Positions 1 to 8,297 of a DNA stretch of 64,000 nucleotides are shown in pieces. Source of the DNA: AP-15 sp035538335 (GTDB lineage: Bacteria; Pseudomonadota; Alphaproteobacteria; ATCC43930; CGMCC-115725); assembly GCA_035538335.1 (NCBI GenBank), contig DATLKN010000038.1, positions 12,566-76,565 of the forward strand. Direction: 5' to 3'. The notes under the pieces are model-generated. The model did not search any database and was not told where the DNA came from. It saw only the letters and a program-made list of their open reading frames with translations. The position numbers and the translations under genes were made by a program. Each line of letters starts with the position of its first letter. Within the stretch, counting starts at the first letter, position 1.

Positions 1-322
1 CGCGGCGGAAGCCAGGCACGGCGGCGGCGGCGCGCAGCAGATCCTCGGCCATGACGCCGCGCCCCGGTCCGAGTTCCGCGAGCCGCACGGGGGCGGGCCG
101 CCCCATCTGCGCCCAAAGCTCGGCGCACCACAGCCCGATCAGTTCGCCGAAGATCTGACTGATCTCGGGTGCCGTAACGTAGTCGCCCGCCAGGCCGATC
201 GGCTGCCGGCGAGTGTAATAGCCGGCCTCGGCGTCGTGCAGGGCGACCGCCATGAATTGCGACAGCGACAACGGGCCTTCGCTGCGGATGCGGCGGTCGA
301 GCCGGTCGCCGAGCACGCTCAC
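1..322 (-). CDS. MidA/NDUFAF7-like SAM-dependent methyltransferase (5' part, runs off left edge)
   Basis: Only about the first 107 codons are in the window. The start is GTG at 322, which overlaps the lgt stop as GTGA. Readable residues include a conserved N-terminal stretch with ALHDAEAGYY, then GDYVTAPEISQIFGELIG, and then LAELGPGRG, which is SAM-binding motif I. This pattern is that of the DUF185/MidA family, whose mitochondrial relative NDUFAF7 methylates an arginine in a complex I subunit during assembly. The gene commonly follows lgt in alphaproteobacteria, and the one-base-offset overlap implies co-transcription. The family call is firm; the substrate is inferred from the family only. 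Confidence 0.85.
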   Translation of the reverse strand, partial: MSVLGDRLDRRIRSEGPLSLSQFMAVALHDAEAGYYTRRQPIGLAGDYVTAPEISQIFGELIGLWCAELWAQMGRPAPVRLAELGPGRGVMAEDLLRAAAAVPGFRR

Positions 323-1134
323 GACGCGCTCGACGCGGGCGCGGCGCGGCGCGCCCACAGGATGATCGCGAGGCCGGCGAAGAGCACCGGGATCGACAAC
401 AGCTGTCCCTCGGTCGTGCCGAACCACAGATAGCCGATCTGCGGGTCGGGCTGGCGGAACATCTCGCCGATGATGCGCGCGACGGCGTAGCCGGCGAGGA
501 AGAGCCCGGTCTCCTGCCCCGGCCGCAGGCGCGCGCCGCGCCGCTCGGCGACGAAAAGCAGCGTGAACAGCACGATGCCTTCGAGAAACGCCTCGTAGAG
601 CTCGCTCGGGTGGCGCGGCACCTGACGCGGGTCGCTGGGGAATATCATCGCCCACCACACATTGCTCGGCCGGCCGAATAATTCGCCGTTGATGAAATTG
701 GCGATCCGCCCGAAGAAAAGCCCGATCGGCAGGGCCTCGGCGATGACGTCGGAAAAGGCGAAGATCGGGATCTTGCGCGCCCGTGCGAAAAGGCAGATGG
801 CGAGCGTCACGCCGATCGCGCCGCCGTGGAACGACATGCCGCCGCGCCAGACCTCGAAGATCTGCAACGGGTGATGATAATAAATCGGGAAGTTGTAGAA
901 GAGGACGTAGCCGATCCGGCCGCCGAGCACGACGCCGAGCGTCGCCCAGACAAGAAAATCATCGACGTCGCGCCGCTCGACCAGCTTCGGCCGCCGGTCG
1001 GCGAGCGCCATGCAATAGCGCCAGCCGATCAGCAGCCCGACGATATAGGCGAGCGCGTACCAGCGAATCTCGATCGGCCCGAACGCGATCGCAACCGGAT
1101 TGATGGCGGGATAGGGGATCAGAAAAAACGGCAT
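319..1134 (-). CDS. lgt: Prolipoprotein diacylglyceryl transferase
   Basis: A 271-residue inner-membrane enzyme that transfers diacylglycerol from phosphatidylglycerol to the lipobox cysteine of prolipoproteins, the first step of lipoprotein maturation. The family motifs are visible: IRWYALAY near the N-terminus, the HGGAIG loop, and the signature RIANFINGELFGR. Several hydrophobic segments give the usual multi-pass layout. An ORF extends 29 codons further upstream, but the family N-terminus begins at the ATG at 1134 (MPFFLIPYPAINP), so that start is chosen. The stop overlaps the GTG start of the following MidA-like gene. Confidence 0.97.
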   Translation of the reverse strand: MPFFLIPYPAINPVAIAFGPIEIRWYALAYIVGLLIGWRYCMALADRRPKLVERRDVDDFLVWATLGVVLGGRIGYVLFYNFPIYYHHPLQIFEVWRGGMSFHGGAIGVTLAICLFARARKIPIFAFSDVIAEALPIGLFFGRIANFINGELFGRPSNVWWAMIFPSDPRQVPRHPSELYEAFLEGIVLFTLLFVAERRGARLRPGQETGLFLAGYAVARIIGEMFRQPDPQIGYLWFGTTEGQLLSIPVLFAGLAIILWARRAAPASSAS

Positions 1135-1270
1135 CCGCTGCAGAGACTCGTGACGCCGGGCGGGCGCGACCGCCCCTCGATCGCCGCTCTTATAGGCAGC
1201 GGCCGCAGTTTCGCCAATCACCGAGACCGAGCGGCATCGCGTCGCGGCGCGGCCGGCGGCGGCAGGCGGC

Positions 1271-2518
1271 TTATACCGCCCGCGCCAGCTGCGGCCGCGC
1301 TTCCCGCGCCGAGCGCAGCAGCAGGAAGCCGAGAACCAGGAGGTTCAAGAGGTTGAACCCGGCGCCGGCGGCGAATGCCGGGGCGTAGAAGCCGAAATGG
1401 TCATAGAGCGCGCCGGCGAACCAACTGCCGAACGCCATTCCGGCCATGCCGAACAACAGAAACGCCGGCACGCGCCAGGATGCCTCGCGCGACGGAAACA
1501 GCTCGCGAATCGCCAAGACATAGGCCGGCACGATGCCGCTGAAGCCGAGCCCGAAAGCCGCCGAGACCGCGAAGAGCCCGAATTCGTTCTGGGTCGCGAG
1601 AAAGGCGGCGATCGCCAGCGTCTGGCAGGCCGAGGCCACCAGCACCGCGCGCAGCCCGCCGATGTTATCGGCCAGCCAGCCCCAGAATTGCCGGCTCAGA
1701 AAAGCCGCCCCCAGCAGCACCGACAGCATCGCCGCGCCTTGCGCGGCCGGAATGCCGAGGTCGCTGCAGAACGCGACCAGATGCGCCGACGGGATCGCCA
1801 TCGGCACGCAGCACAGGAACCCGGCAAAGCACAAGAGCGCCTGCACCTGGTTTACCGGCATTCCGAGCACCCGCGACCGGCGCCGCGCGCGCGGCGCCAC
1901 GGGGCGCGCCGGCAGCGGCTGCGGCGCCGGCCGCAGCGCCAGCGCCAAGGGAACGATGCCGACGACGGTCAGCCCGGCGAAAGCGAGCATCGTCCCCCGC
2001 CAGGCGATATGCGAAAGCCCCAATTCGAAGACCGACGGCCACAGCACGCCGGCGATGTACTGCCCGGACGAAATCAACGCGATCGCGGTGCCGCGGCGCC
2101 GGTCGAACCAACGGCTGACATAGATGACGAGCGGCGGATAGATGGCGCCGTTGCCGAGAATGCCGACCAGCAAGCCGTGACCGATGTAGAGCGCCCAAAG
2201 CTGCCCGGTCGCCGACAGCGCGAGGCCGGCGGCGGTCATCAACGCTCCGAAGATGACGGTCTTGCGCACCCCGATGCGATCCGCCACCCAGCCCATCAGG
2301 ATGCCGCCGAGCCCCATGCCGAGCCAGGCGAGCGCGCCGGCCAAGGCGATCGCCGAACGGTCGGCGGCGAGCGAGGCGGCGATCGGCTTCAGGCCGACGA
2401 TGACGATCAGCGCCGAGCCGTAGGAAACCGACAGGATCGCGAGGCTGACGAACGCCGTCACCCAGGAGGCTCGGTTTTCAATGCTGTCGGGGAATTCGCG
2501 ATCCCGCGCGCCCGCCAT
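1271..2518 (-). CDS. MFS transporter, monocarboxylate/oxalate-formate antiporter type
   Basis: About 415 residues with roughly 12 hydrophobic segments. The classic MFS loop motif between helices 2 and 3 is present (GWVADRIGVRK), with a counterpart in the second half (WGWLADNIGG). The overall pattern resembles the oxalate/formate and monocarboxylate antiporter branch. The substrate cannot be read from sequence. The ORF could start at 2674, but the first 52 codons look non-family; the ATG at 2518 (MAGARDREF) sits just before the first membrane helix and is preferred. No partner gene is adjacent on the same strand. Confidence 0.82.
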   Translation of the reverse strand: MAGARDREFPDSIENRASWVTAFVSLAILSVSYGSALIVIVGLKPIAASLAADRSAIALAGALAWLGMGLGGILMGWVADRIGVRKTVIFGALMTAAGLALSATGQLWALYIGHGLLVGILGNGAIYPPLVIYVSRWFDRRRGTAIALISSGQYIAGVLWPSVFELGLSHIAWRGTMLAFAGLTVVGIVPLALALRPAPQPLPARPVAPRARRRSRVLGMPVNQVQALLCFAGFLCCVPMAIPSAHLVAFCSDLGIPAAQGAAMLSVLLGAAFLSRQFWGWLADNIGGLRAVLVASACQTLAIAAFLATQNEFGLFAVSAAFGLGFSGIVPAYVLAIRELFPSREASWRVPAFLLFGMAGMAFGSWFAGALYDHFGFYAPAFAAGAGFNLLNLLVLGFLLLRSAREARPQLARAV

Positions 2519-2660
2519 GCTCGTGCTCGGTCTTTCCGCTCGGCTCGATCGCGACCCGCGGTCAGATTGGGGGCGATTTGCCCGGCTGACAAGCAGCATT
2601 GCAGGAAAATGCCCGTCGCAGAGGCAACCCGCGCGCATGGCTGCCGTTCCCAGCTCGGCA

Positions 2661-2674
2661 TTGACACAGATCAA
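2661..2674. promoter_or_regulatory. FNR/FixK-type box
   Basis: TTGACACAGATCAA is an exact fit to the FNR/FixK consensus TTGAY-N4-RTCAA (half-sites TTGAC and ATCAA). It lies 57 bases upstream of the ATG at 2731 on the plus strand and about 143 bases upstream of the minus-strand MFS start at 2518. The spacing suits activation of the small plus-strand genes by an oxygen- or nitric-oxide-responsive CRP/FNR regulator. The motif match is seen; function is inferred. Confidence 0.5.
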
Positions 2675-2730
2675 TGCGCCGCCCAGGGACCGCCCGGCCT
2701 GATAACCGGGAGTGCCACCGAGAGGCCCCG

Positions 2731-2943
2731 ATGCTGGACGAACTGGAATTCATCAGCCCCTATCTGCTTTCGCCGGCCCGCTCGCTCGGCGAGGCCTGCC
2801 GGGAAATCGGCCGGAACGAAGGCGGAGCGCACTGTCCCGTCTGTCGGCTGAGAGAGCTGTGCCAGAGCGAGGCGCGCTGGCTCGTGCGCCGCTCGACCCG
2901 GCCACAGGGTTTTCCGACGGGCGGCTGCTTTCCCCGCAATTGA
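2731..2943 (+). CDS. Small cysteine-containing protein (70 aa), function unknown
   Basis: Start ATG at 2731 is preceded by AGAGG at suitable spacing. The 70-residue product is soluble-looking, with an acidic-hydrophobic N-terminal half (MLDELEFISPYLLSPARSL) and a cysteine cluster CPVCRLRELC near residues 35-44, plus one more cysteine close to the C-terminus. Such a cluster could bind a metal or iron-sulfur group or take part in thiol chemistry. I do not recognise a family. An FNR/FixK-like box lies just upstream, and a second small gene starts 66 bases downstream on the same strand, so the two may form a small low-oxygen-controlled unit. Confidence 0.6.
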   Translation: MLDELEFISPYLLSPARSLGEACREIGRNEGGAHCPVCRLRELCQSEARWLVRRSTRPQGFPTGGCFPRN

Positions 2944-3009
2944 TCGAGATCAAGGAAGCGGCGGCCCGCCGGCGCAAGCTCGTCCCGCCAGTTGAGGAGG
3001 AGCGATGCC

Positions 3010-3165
3010 ATGCCGATGTTCGATGTGGCGGTTCTGGTCTACATCATCGCGGCGTTCGCGGCGTTTGCCGCGACGCTCGCCTGGGTATCGCGCAGCGGGA
3101 CGACGCGGCGGCGGCGTTCAGGCCGCTTCTTTCACAAGCGCGGCCCAGCGATCGAGCACCGGTAG
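3010..3165 (+). CDS. Small single-pass membrane protein (51 aa)
   Basis: ATG at 3010 is preceded by a strong Shine-Dalgarno sequence (GAGGAGGAG) about 8 bases upstream. The translation begins MPMFDVAVLVYIIAAF and gives one hydrophobic helix over roughly residues 5-26, followed by an arginine-rich tail (TTRRRRSGR) that would sit in the cytoplasm. The last 48 bases overlap tail-to-tail with the LLM oxidoreductase on the other strand. It is too short for most gene finders. It follows the small cysteine protein and the FNR-like box, so it may share that regulation. The function is unknown. Confidence 0.55.
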   Translation: MPMFDVAVLVYIIAAFAAFAATLAWVSRSGTTRRRRSGRFFHKRGPAIEHR

Positions 3166-3969
3166 GATTTCCTCGGCCGGCGCGGACGGCAGGCTGACGA
3201 CCGCGCGCGCGACCCCGAGATCGCGGTAGCGTTCGAGCGCCGCGCGATCCTCGGCGACGCCCCACACGGTCAACGGCACGGTCGCCGGATCGCGGCCTGC
3301 CTCGGCCGCCATCTGCCGCCAACGCGGCATAAACGCAACGACATCGCCGTATTGCGGGCGGCTGGCATGCGGGATCCAGCCGTCGCCGTAAGCGAGCGCG
3401 CGGCGTGCGCCATAGGGAAAGGCGCCGCCGACGATGACCGGCGGATGCGGCTTCTGCACCGGCTTCGGCCAGGTCATCATCGGCGGGAAGTCGACCATCT
3501 CGCCGTGGTATTCGGGCTTCGTCTTGGTCCAGATCTCCTTCATCGCCTCGATGCGCTCGCGCATCAATTCAAAGCGCGTTTTGAACTCGGTGCCGTGATC
3601 GGCGATCTCCTCGGCGTTCCAGCCGCCGCCGACGCCGAAGAGAAACCGGCCGCCCGACACCTGATCGATCGAGGCGACGAGCTTTGCCGTCTGGATGGGA
3701 TCGCGCTGCGTGACGAGGCAGACGCCGGTGCCGAGCTTGAGCCCCGTCGTCGCCGCCGCGGCGGCGGTCAGCGACACGAACGGGTCCATCGCCTCGCAGT
3801 ATTTTTTCGGCAGCTCGCCGCCGGCGGGAAAGGGCGTCGTGCGCGACAGCGGAATGTGCGAGTGCTCGGGCGCCCAGACGGATTCGAAGCCGCGCTTTTC
3901 GAGGGCCCGGGCGAGCGCCCCCGGGGCCATCGAATAATCGGTGAAGAACATCGCCGCGCCGAACTGCAT
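3118..3969 (-). CDS. LLM-class (F420/flavin-dependent) oxidoreductase, TIGR03619-like
   Basis: A 283-residue luciferase-like monooxygenase fold protein. Typical stretches are MQFGAAMFFTDYSM at the start, WAPEHSHIPLS, LKLGTGVCLVTQRDP, the SGGRFLFGVGGGWN loop that contacts the cofactor in this family, and HPPVIVGGAFPYGARRA. Members of this subgroup are annotated as probable F420-dependent oxidoreductases; whether F420 or FMN is used here cannot be decided from sequence. The ORF extends upstream, but the family start is the ATG at 3969. It is a monocistronic-looking gene between the cold-shock gene and the small plus-strand genes. Confidence 0.88.
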   Translation of the reverse strand: MQFGAAMFFTDYSMAPGALARALEKRGFESVWAPEHSHIPLSRTTPFPAGGELPKKYCEAMDPFVSLTAAAAATTGLKLGTGVCLVTQRDPIQTAKLVASIDQVSGGRFLFGVGGGWNAEEIADHGTEFKTRFELMRERIEAMKEIWTKTKPEYHGEMVDFPPMMTWPKPVQKPHPPVIVGGAFPYGARRALAYGDGWIPHASRPQYGDVVAFMPRWRQMAAEAGRDPATVPLTVWGVAEDRAALERYRDLGVARAVVSLPSAPAEEILPVLDRWAALVKEAA

Positions 3970-3984
3970 CGGCTGCTCCAGCGG

Positions 3985-4034
3985 TTTATTTCGGGTCCGG
4001 CCCTCTCGGGCCGCCCCGGAATGACAGCGAGGGG
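3985..4034. repeat. Intergenic REP-like palindrome
   Basis: The gap between the cold-shock gene and the LLM gene holds GGCCC-TCTC-GGGCC (3999-4012), followed by CCCCGGAATGACAGCG. Read on the minus strand it is the GTCATTCCGGGG-type sequence that recurs in intergenic regions of many alphaproteobacteria. It may help terminate the cold-shock transcript, but there is no T-run. Confidence 0.5.
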
Positions 4035-4652
4035 CTAAGCGAGGCGAACCCGGACCGCCTCGGGACCCTTGCGGCCTTCGGCGACGTCGATGACGACGCG
4101 CTGTCCTTCGCTGAGGCTCGCCACGCCGGAGCGCTCGAGCACCGAGGCGTGGATGAACGCATCCTTGCCGCCGCCCTCGCGCACGATAAAGCCGAAGCCC
4201 TTCTGGGCGTTGAACCACTTTACCGTTCCCGCCTCCTCGACGGCGGAGTCGAGCGAGGGCCGCGGCGGCCCGCTGGCGAAACCCGTGCGGCGCGGCGCGG
4301 CGGCGCCGGTGCCGGGCTCGACCGAGATGATTTCGGTGACCTGCGGGCCCTTTTGCCCGGGCGCCACCCGCAGGGTCAGCCCATCGCCGGGCCGCACCGC
4401 GGTGACGCCGCTGCGCTCGAGCACGCTCGCATGGAGGAAGGCGTCGCCGCCCCCCTCGGCGAGCTCGACGAACCCGAACCCGCGTTCGGGCTTAAACCAT
4501 TTGACGACGGCCTGTACGGGCGGGCCGGAAGGCGTTTCGAAGCGAGGCTCGGCGAACCGGGGGGCGGCGCCGAATTCGCGCGGGTGGGGGTCGTAGCTGT
4601 CTTCGTCGAAATCGCGGCGGCGAGACTGACGAAAATTCCGATCTCTGTTCAA
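4035..4652 (-). CDS. Tandem cold-shock-domain protein (two CSD)
   Basis: A 205-residue protein with an arginine/aspartate-rich leader (residues 1-45) and two cold-shock domains. The first (about 48-110) has VVKWFKPERGFGFVEL and DAFLHASVLE; the second (about 140-205) has GTVKWFNAQKGFGFIV and DAFIHASVLE. These are the RNP1- and RNP2-type nucleic-acid-binding motifs, so it should bind single-stranded RNA or DNA. Double-CSD proteins of about 200 residues are characteristic of alphaproteobacteria. The start is TTG at 4652, supported by AGGAAA seven bases upstream; no ATG or GTG at a sensible position competes. About 140 bases of leader precede it. Confidence 0.9.
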   Translation of the reverse strand: MNRDRNFRQSRRRDFDEDSYDPHPREFGAAPRFAEPRFETPSGPPVQAVVKWFKPERGFGFVELAEGGGDAFLHASVLERSGVTAVRPGDGLTLRVAPGQKGPQVTEIISVEPGTGAAAPRRTGFASGPPRPSLDSAVEEAGTVKWFNAQKGFGFIVREGGGKDAFIHASVLERSGVASLSEGQRVVIDVAEGRKGPEAVRVRLA

Positions 4653-4791
4653 GTGGGTTTCCTGTCGGGTCGTATCGCGGCCGCTCGGTGGCCGCCCGAC
4701 CGAATTCTTTCAAAAAATCGATGGCGGCGCGAGCAGATAAATGCGGTGGCGATATGAAATGTCGATGAAGGCTCCGTGGGTCCCGCTTCGC

Positions 4792-5496
4792 TCACAGCGC
4801 CAACAGCCGGTCGCGCAGCTCTTTGTCTTCACGCAACTGGCTAGCCGGCCCCTCGAAGCGCACGGCGCCCTTTTCGAGGACATACACGCGGTCGGCGAGC
4901 GATAAGGCAAAATCGATGCCCTGCTCGGCCAAGAGAATGGTCAGCCCCTGCTCCTTCAGTTCGCCGATCTTGGCGCGCAGCATCTCGACGATCAGCGGCG
5001 CCAGCCCCTCCGACGGCTCGTCGAGGAGCAGCAGCTCGGGGTTGCCCATCAACGTGCGCGCGATGGTCAGCATCTGCTGCTCGCCGCCCGAGAGATAGCC
5101 GCCGCGCTGGTCGCGCCGCTCGCGCAATATCGGGAACAATTCGCCGACCGCCTCGATCGTCCAGCGGCCGGCGCGGCGGGCCGCGCGGGCGCCGACTTCG
5201 AGGTTCTCGCGGACGGTAAGCTCGGCGAAGATCCGGCGGTCTTCCGGCACAAAGCCGATGCCGGCGCGCGCCGCCTTGTGCGGCGCCCAGCCGGTCACCT
5301 CGCGCCCCTGCCAGAAGACGCGGCCGCGGCTCGGCGGCGTCAGCCCCATGATCGAGCGCAACGTCGTCGTCTTGCCGACGCCGTTGCGGCCCAACAGGCT
5401 GACGCATTCCCCCGGCTCGATCTCGATGGAGATGCCGAAGAGCACCCGCGAGAGGCCGTAGGCGGTGTGGATTTCCTCAACCGAGAGCAGCGGCAT
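4792..5496 (-). CDS. livF: Branched-chain amino-acid-type ABC transporter, ATP-binding protein LivF
   Basis: A 234-residue ABC ATPase with Walker A GRNGVGKTT (residues 36-44), signature LSGGEQQ (about 135-141) and Walker B LLLLDEP (about 156-162). Its closeness to LivF is shown by VEEIHTAYGLSRVLFG at the start and PEDRRIFAELTVRENL in the helical region. It pairs with LivG to energise uptake through LivHM. The ATG at 5496 overlaps the LivG stop as ATGA, and it is the last gene of the five-gene operon livK-H-M-G-F. Confidence 0.95.
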   Translation of the reverse strand: MPLLSVEEIHTAYGLSRVLFGISIEIEPGECVSLLGRNGVGKTTTLRSIMGLTPPSRGRVFWQGREVTGWAPHKAARAGIGFVPEDRRIFAELTVRENLEVGARAARRAGRWTIEAVGELFPILRERRDQRGGYLSGGEQQMLTIARTLMGNPELLLLDEPSEGLAPLIVEMLRAKIGELKEQGLTILLAEQGIDFALSLADRVYVLEKGAVRFEGPASQLREDKELRDRLLAL

Positions 5497-6233
5497 CAGG
5501 CGTGTTCGCCCAGATAGACGCGGCGCACCTCGGGGTCCCGGCGCACCTCCTGCGGCGTCCCCTCGGCGAGAAGCCGGCCCTGATAGAGGACGGCGATCTT
5601 CTCGGCGATGCCGAACACTACCTCCATGTCGTGCTCGGTGAAGAGCAGCGTCAGCCCGCGCTCGGCCGCGATCTTCTGCAACAGGCGGATGGCATCGTGC
5701 GTTTCGTTCGCCGACATGCCGGCGGTCGGCTCGTCGAGGAGCAGCACCATCGGCTCGCTGGCGAGCGCGATGCCGAGCTCAATCTGCTTCTGCGCGCCGT
5801 AGGACAGCGTGCCGGCGATCGCCTGCGCCTGGCCTTCGAGACCGATCGCGGCGAGCAGCGCCTCGGTGTCGTCGCGGTAAAAGCTTTCCGAGCGCGACCA
5901 GAAATCGCGGCCGCGCCCGCGATGCGCGAGAAACGCCGCCTGCACGTTTTCGAACACGCTCAGCTTCGGAAAGATATTCGTGCGCTGGAACGAGCGCCCG
6001 ATGCCCATGCGGCAGATGCGGTGCGGCGGCTGCCCCGTGATATCGCGGCCGTCGAGCAGGACGCGGCCGCCATCGGCCGGCAAATGCCCGGTGATCAGGT
6101 TGAAGAAGGTCGATTTTCCCGCCCCGTTCGGGCCGATGACGGCGGCGATCTGGCGCGTCTCGACGGTGAGGCTAACCTCGTTGACGGCAACGAAGCCGGC
6201 AAAGCTCTTGCTCAGAGAGTGAACCTCAAGCAT
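5496..6233 (-). CDS. livG: Branched-chain amino-acid-type ABC transporter, ATP-binding protein LivG
   Basis: A 245-residue ABC ATPase. Walker A GPNGAGKS lies near residues 34-41, the signature is LSYGAQKQIELG, and Walker B is MVLLLDEPTAGM. The stretch GRSFQRTNIFPKLSVFENV is typical of LivG. An upstream extension to 6296 is possible, but the ATG at 6233 (MLEVHSLSKSFAG) matches the family start and overlaps livM by eight bases, the usual arrangement. It acts with LivF on the cytoplasmic face. Confidence 0.95.
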   Translation of the reverse strand: MLEVHSLSKSFAGFVAVNEVSLTVETRQIAAVIGPNGAGKSTFFNLITGHLPADGGRVLLDGRDITGQPPHRICRMGIGRSFQRTNIFPKLSVFENVQAAFLAHRGRGRDFWSRSESFYRDDTEALLAAIGLEGQAQAIAGTLSYGAQKQIELGIALASEPMVLLLDEPTAGMSANETHDAIRLLQKIAAERGLTLLFTEHDMEVVFGIAEKIAVLYQGRLLAEGTPQEVRRDPEVRRVYLGEHA

Positions 6234-7221
6234 CGCGCGGCGCCAGATAATGCCGCAGGCGGCGGAAGCCGCCGACAAACCCGCCGACAATGCCACCGGG
6301 GAATACGAACAGCAGCACCAGCAGGATCATGCCGAGGACGAACGGCCAATACTGCGTGTAGTCGGTGATCTCCTGGTTGAGCCAGACGAGGGCCAGCGCC
6401 CCGACCGGCGGGCCCCAGAAAAATTCGACGCCTCCGAGAATCGTCATGATGATGACCTCGGCGGATTTCGACCAGAACACGTAGTCGGCGAAGACGCCGC
6501 GGCTGAAAATGCCGTACAGCGCGCCGGCGAGCCCAGCAAAGCCGCCGGCGACGACAAAGGCGGCGAGCTCGTAGGCGCGCACGTTGAGGCCGATGAAGGC
6601 GGCGCGCTCGGGATTGTCGCGGATCGTCGTCAGCATGCGGCCGAAGGGCGAGCGCACGATCTGGTGCAACACCGCCAGCGAGACCGCGACGATCGCGAGG
6701 GTCAAGAGGTAAAAGCGCGCGCCGACCGCGAGGTCGCCGAGCCCGGGGATCGCCGCCATCCAATGCATGTCGGGATAGGGCACCTCCGGTATGCCCTGGT
6801 CGCCGCCAGTCACCGAGTTCCACTTGTAGGCGATCGCCCAGACGATCTGCGAGAAGGCGAGCGTCAGCATGGCGAAATAGATGCGCGTCAGGCGGACGCA
6901 GAAATATCCCGCGATCAGCGCGAATAAGGCGGCGCCGAGCCCGGCCGCCGGAAAGGCGAGGACGAACGGCACGCCGTAGGTCTTCATCAGGATGCCGCAG
7001 ACATAGGCGCCGACGCCGAAATAGGCGACATGGCCGAAGGAGACGAGCCCCGTCGTGCCGACGAGCAGGTTGAGGCTGACCGCGAACAGTGCGTCGATGA
7101 CGATCTGGGTGCCGAGAAACGTGTAATAGCGCGAGCCGACCCAGGGCAGCCAGAGCAGCACGAAAAACAGGATCAGGGTCCACGGGATGCTGCCGACGAG
7201 TCGGGTGCGGCGGCGGATCAT
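6226..7221 (-). CDS. livM: Branched-chain amino-acid-type ABC permease LivM
   Basis: A 331-residue integral membrane protein with about nine hydrophobic segments. LivM hallmarks are LNLLVGTTGLVSFGHVAYFGVGAY, SPFGRMLTTIRDNPERAAFIGLN (the cytoplasmic loop that docks the ATPase) and GGVEFFWGPPVGAL. The ATG at 7221 overlaps the end of livH. The tail FPGGIVGGFVGGFRRLRHYL is cytoplasmic. Substrate specificity in this family ranges from amino acids to amides and aromatic acids, so the transported compound is not fixed by the permease. Confidence 0.94.
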   Translation of the reverse strand: MIRRRTRLVGSIPWTLILFFVLLWLPWVGSRYYTFLGTQIVIDALFAVSLNLLVGTTGLVSFGHVAYFGVGAYVCGILMKTYGVPFVLAFPAAGLGAALFALIAGYFCVRLTRIYFAMLTLAFSQIVWAIAYKWNSVTGGDQGIPEVPYPDMHWMAAIPGLGDLAVGARFYLLTLAIVAVSLAVLHQIVRSPFGRMLTTIRDNPERAAFIGLNVRAYELAAFVVAGGFAGLAGALYGIFSRGVFADYVFWSKSAEVIIMTILGGVEFFWGPPVGALALVWLNQEITDYTQYWPFVLGMILLVLLFVFPGGIVGGFVGGFRRLRHYLAPRDA

Positions 7222-8099
7222 CGGATCGGCCGGCCCAACAGGCCCCAGGGACGCACGATCAGGATCACCGCCATCAGCGCGAACACCGAGAACAGCGAGA
7301 AGCCGGGAAAGATCAAGATGCCGAAAGACAGCACTTGGCCGTAGATCACGGCGCCCCAGAAGGTGCCCCAGAACGAGCCCAGCCCGCCGATCACGACGAC
7401 GATGAAGGCCTGCACGATGATCAGCACGTCCATGCCGGGGACGATGCTGACGATCGGCGTGATCAGCGCGCCCGAAAGCCCGGCGAGGAACGAGCTGACC
7501 ATGAACATTCCAGTGTAGATGGCGCCGACATTGGCGCCGAGCGCATCGAGCATCTCGCGGTCATAGGCGGCCGCGCGCACCAGCCGGCCGGCGTTGGAGC
7601 GCGTCAGCACCAGCCAGCCGGCGAGCGCAATGGCCGGGCCGAGCGCCATGATGAACAGGTTGTAATAGGGCTGGATCGTGCCGAGGATATGCAGGCCGCC
7701 CTCGAGCACCGGCGGCCGCGACACCGACAGCTGGCCGGTGCCCCAAATGTATTTGGCGACGTCGCCGAGGATCAGCACCAGCGCATAGGTGAACAGCAGC
7801 TGATAGAGCTCGTCGCGGCCGTAGAGGTAGCGGAAGAAGAGGCGCTCGACGATCCCGCCCAACAGCGCGATTGTGAGACCGGCCATCAGCGCCGCCGCCC
7901 AGAACGCCGCGCCCGAGGGCTGGAACCACTGCACGCCCTGCCAGGCGAGGTAGGCGCCGAGCATGTAGAACGAGCCGTGCGCGAAGTTGATGACGCGCAT
8001 GACCCCGAAGACGAGCGACAGGCCCGAGGCGATCAGAAACAAGAACATCGCCGTCGTCAGGCCGCTCATCACCTGTTGCAGAACGGACGAGGCCGACAC
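7218..8099 (-). CDS. livH: Branched-chain amino-acid-type ABC permease LivH
   Basis: A 293-residue membrane protein. It shows GLSLVFGVMRVINFAHGSFYMLGAY at the start and TRSNAGRLVRAAAYDREMLDALG, the ATPase-contact loop, with FIVVVIGGLGSFWGTFWGA near the C-terminus, all typical of LivH. The start is GTG at 8099 with only a weak Shine-Dalgarno sequence. It is separated from the binding-protein gene by 198 bases that contain a REP-like sequence. Together with LivM it forms the translocation pore. Confidence 0.94.
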   Translation of the reverse strand: MSASSVLQQVMSGLTTAMFLFLIASGLSLVFGVMRVINFAHGSFYMLGAYLAWQGVQWFQPSGAAFWAAALMAGLTIALLGGIVERLFFRYLYGRDELYQLLFTYALVLILGDVAKYIWGTGQLSVSRPPVLEGGLHILGTIQPYYNLFIMALGPAIALAGWLVLTRSNAGRLVRAAAYDREMLDALGANVGAIYTGMFMVSSFLAGLSGALITPIVSIVPGMDVLIIVQAFIVVVIGGLGSFWGTFWGAVIYGQVLSFGILIFPGFSLFSVFALMAVILIVRPWGLLGRPIR

Positions 8100-8138
8100 C
8101 GCTAATATTCCAACGCTGAAACTCGAAATGCCTTACCG

Positions 8139-8215
8139 CCGTGTCATCCCGGCGAAAGCCAGGACCCACTTCGGGCATCGATACCGCCCTCCGCCGGTAT
8201 GACGAACGGCCGGGA
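8139..8215. repeat. REP-like intergenic repeat
   Basis: The spacer between livK and livH contains CCGTGTCATCCCGGCGAAAG followed by CCAGGACCCA and a second GC-rich partial palindrome (CCGCCCTCCGCCGGTATGACG). GTCATCCCGGCGAAAGC is a widespread alphaproteobacterial intergenic repeat; related sequence occurs at 43,300-43,760. It may protect the livK transcript end and lower livH expression relative to the binding protein, an inference from similar operons. Confidence 0.55.
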
Positions 8216-8297
8216 GCAGCGGCTCGGATCCCGTCAAATTTTCGATCACCGCAGCCGCGCCCCGTAACCGTTAAGCCTCGTCCGTCCTCCTACCCGC

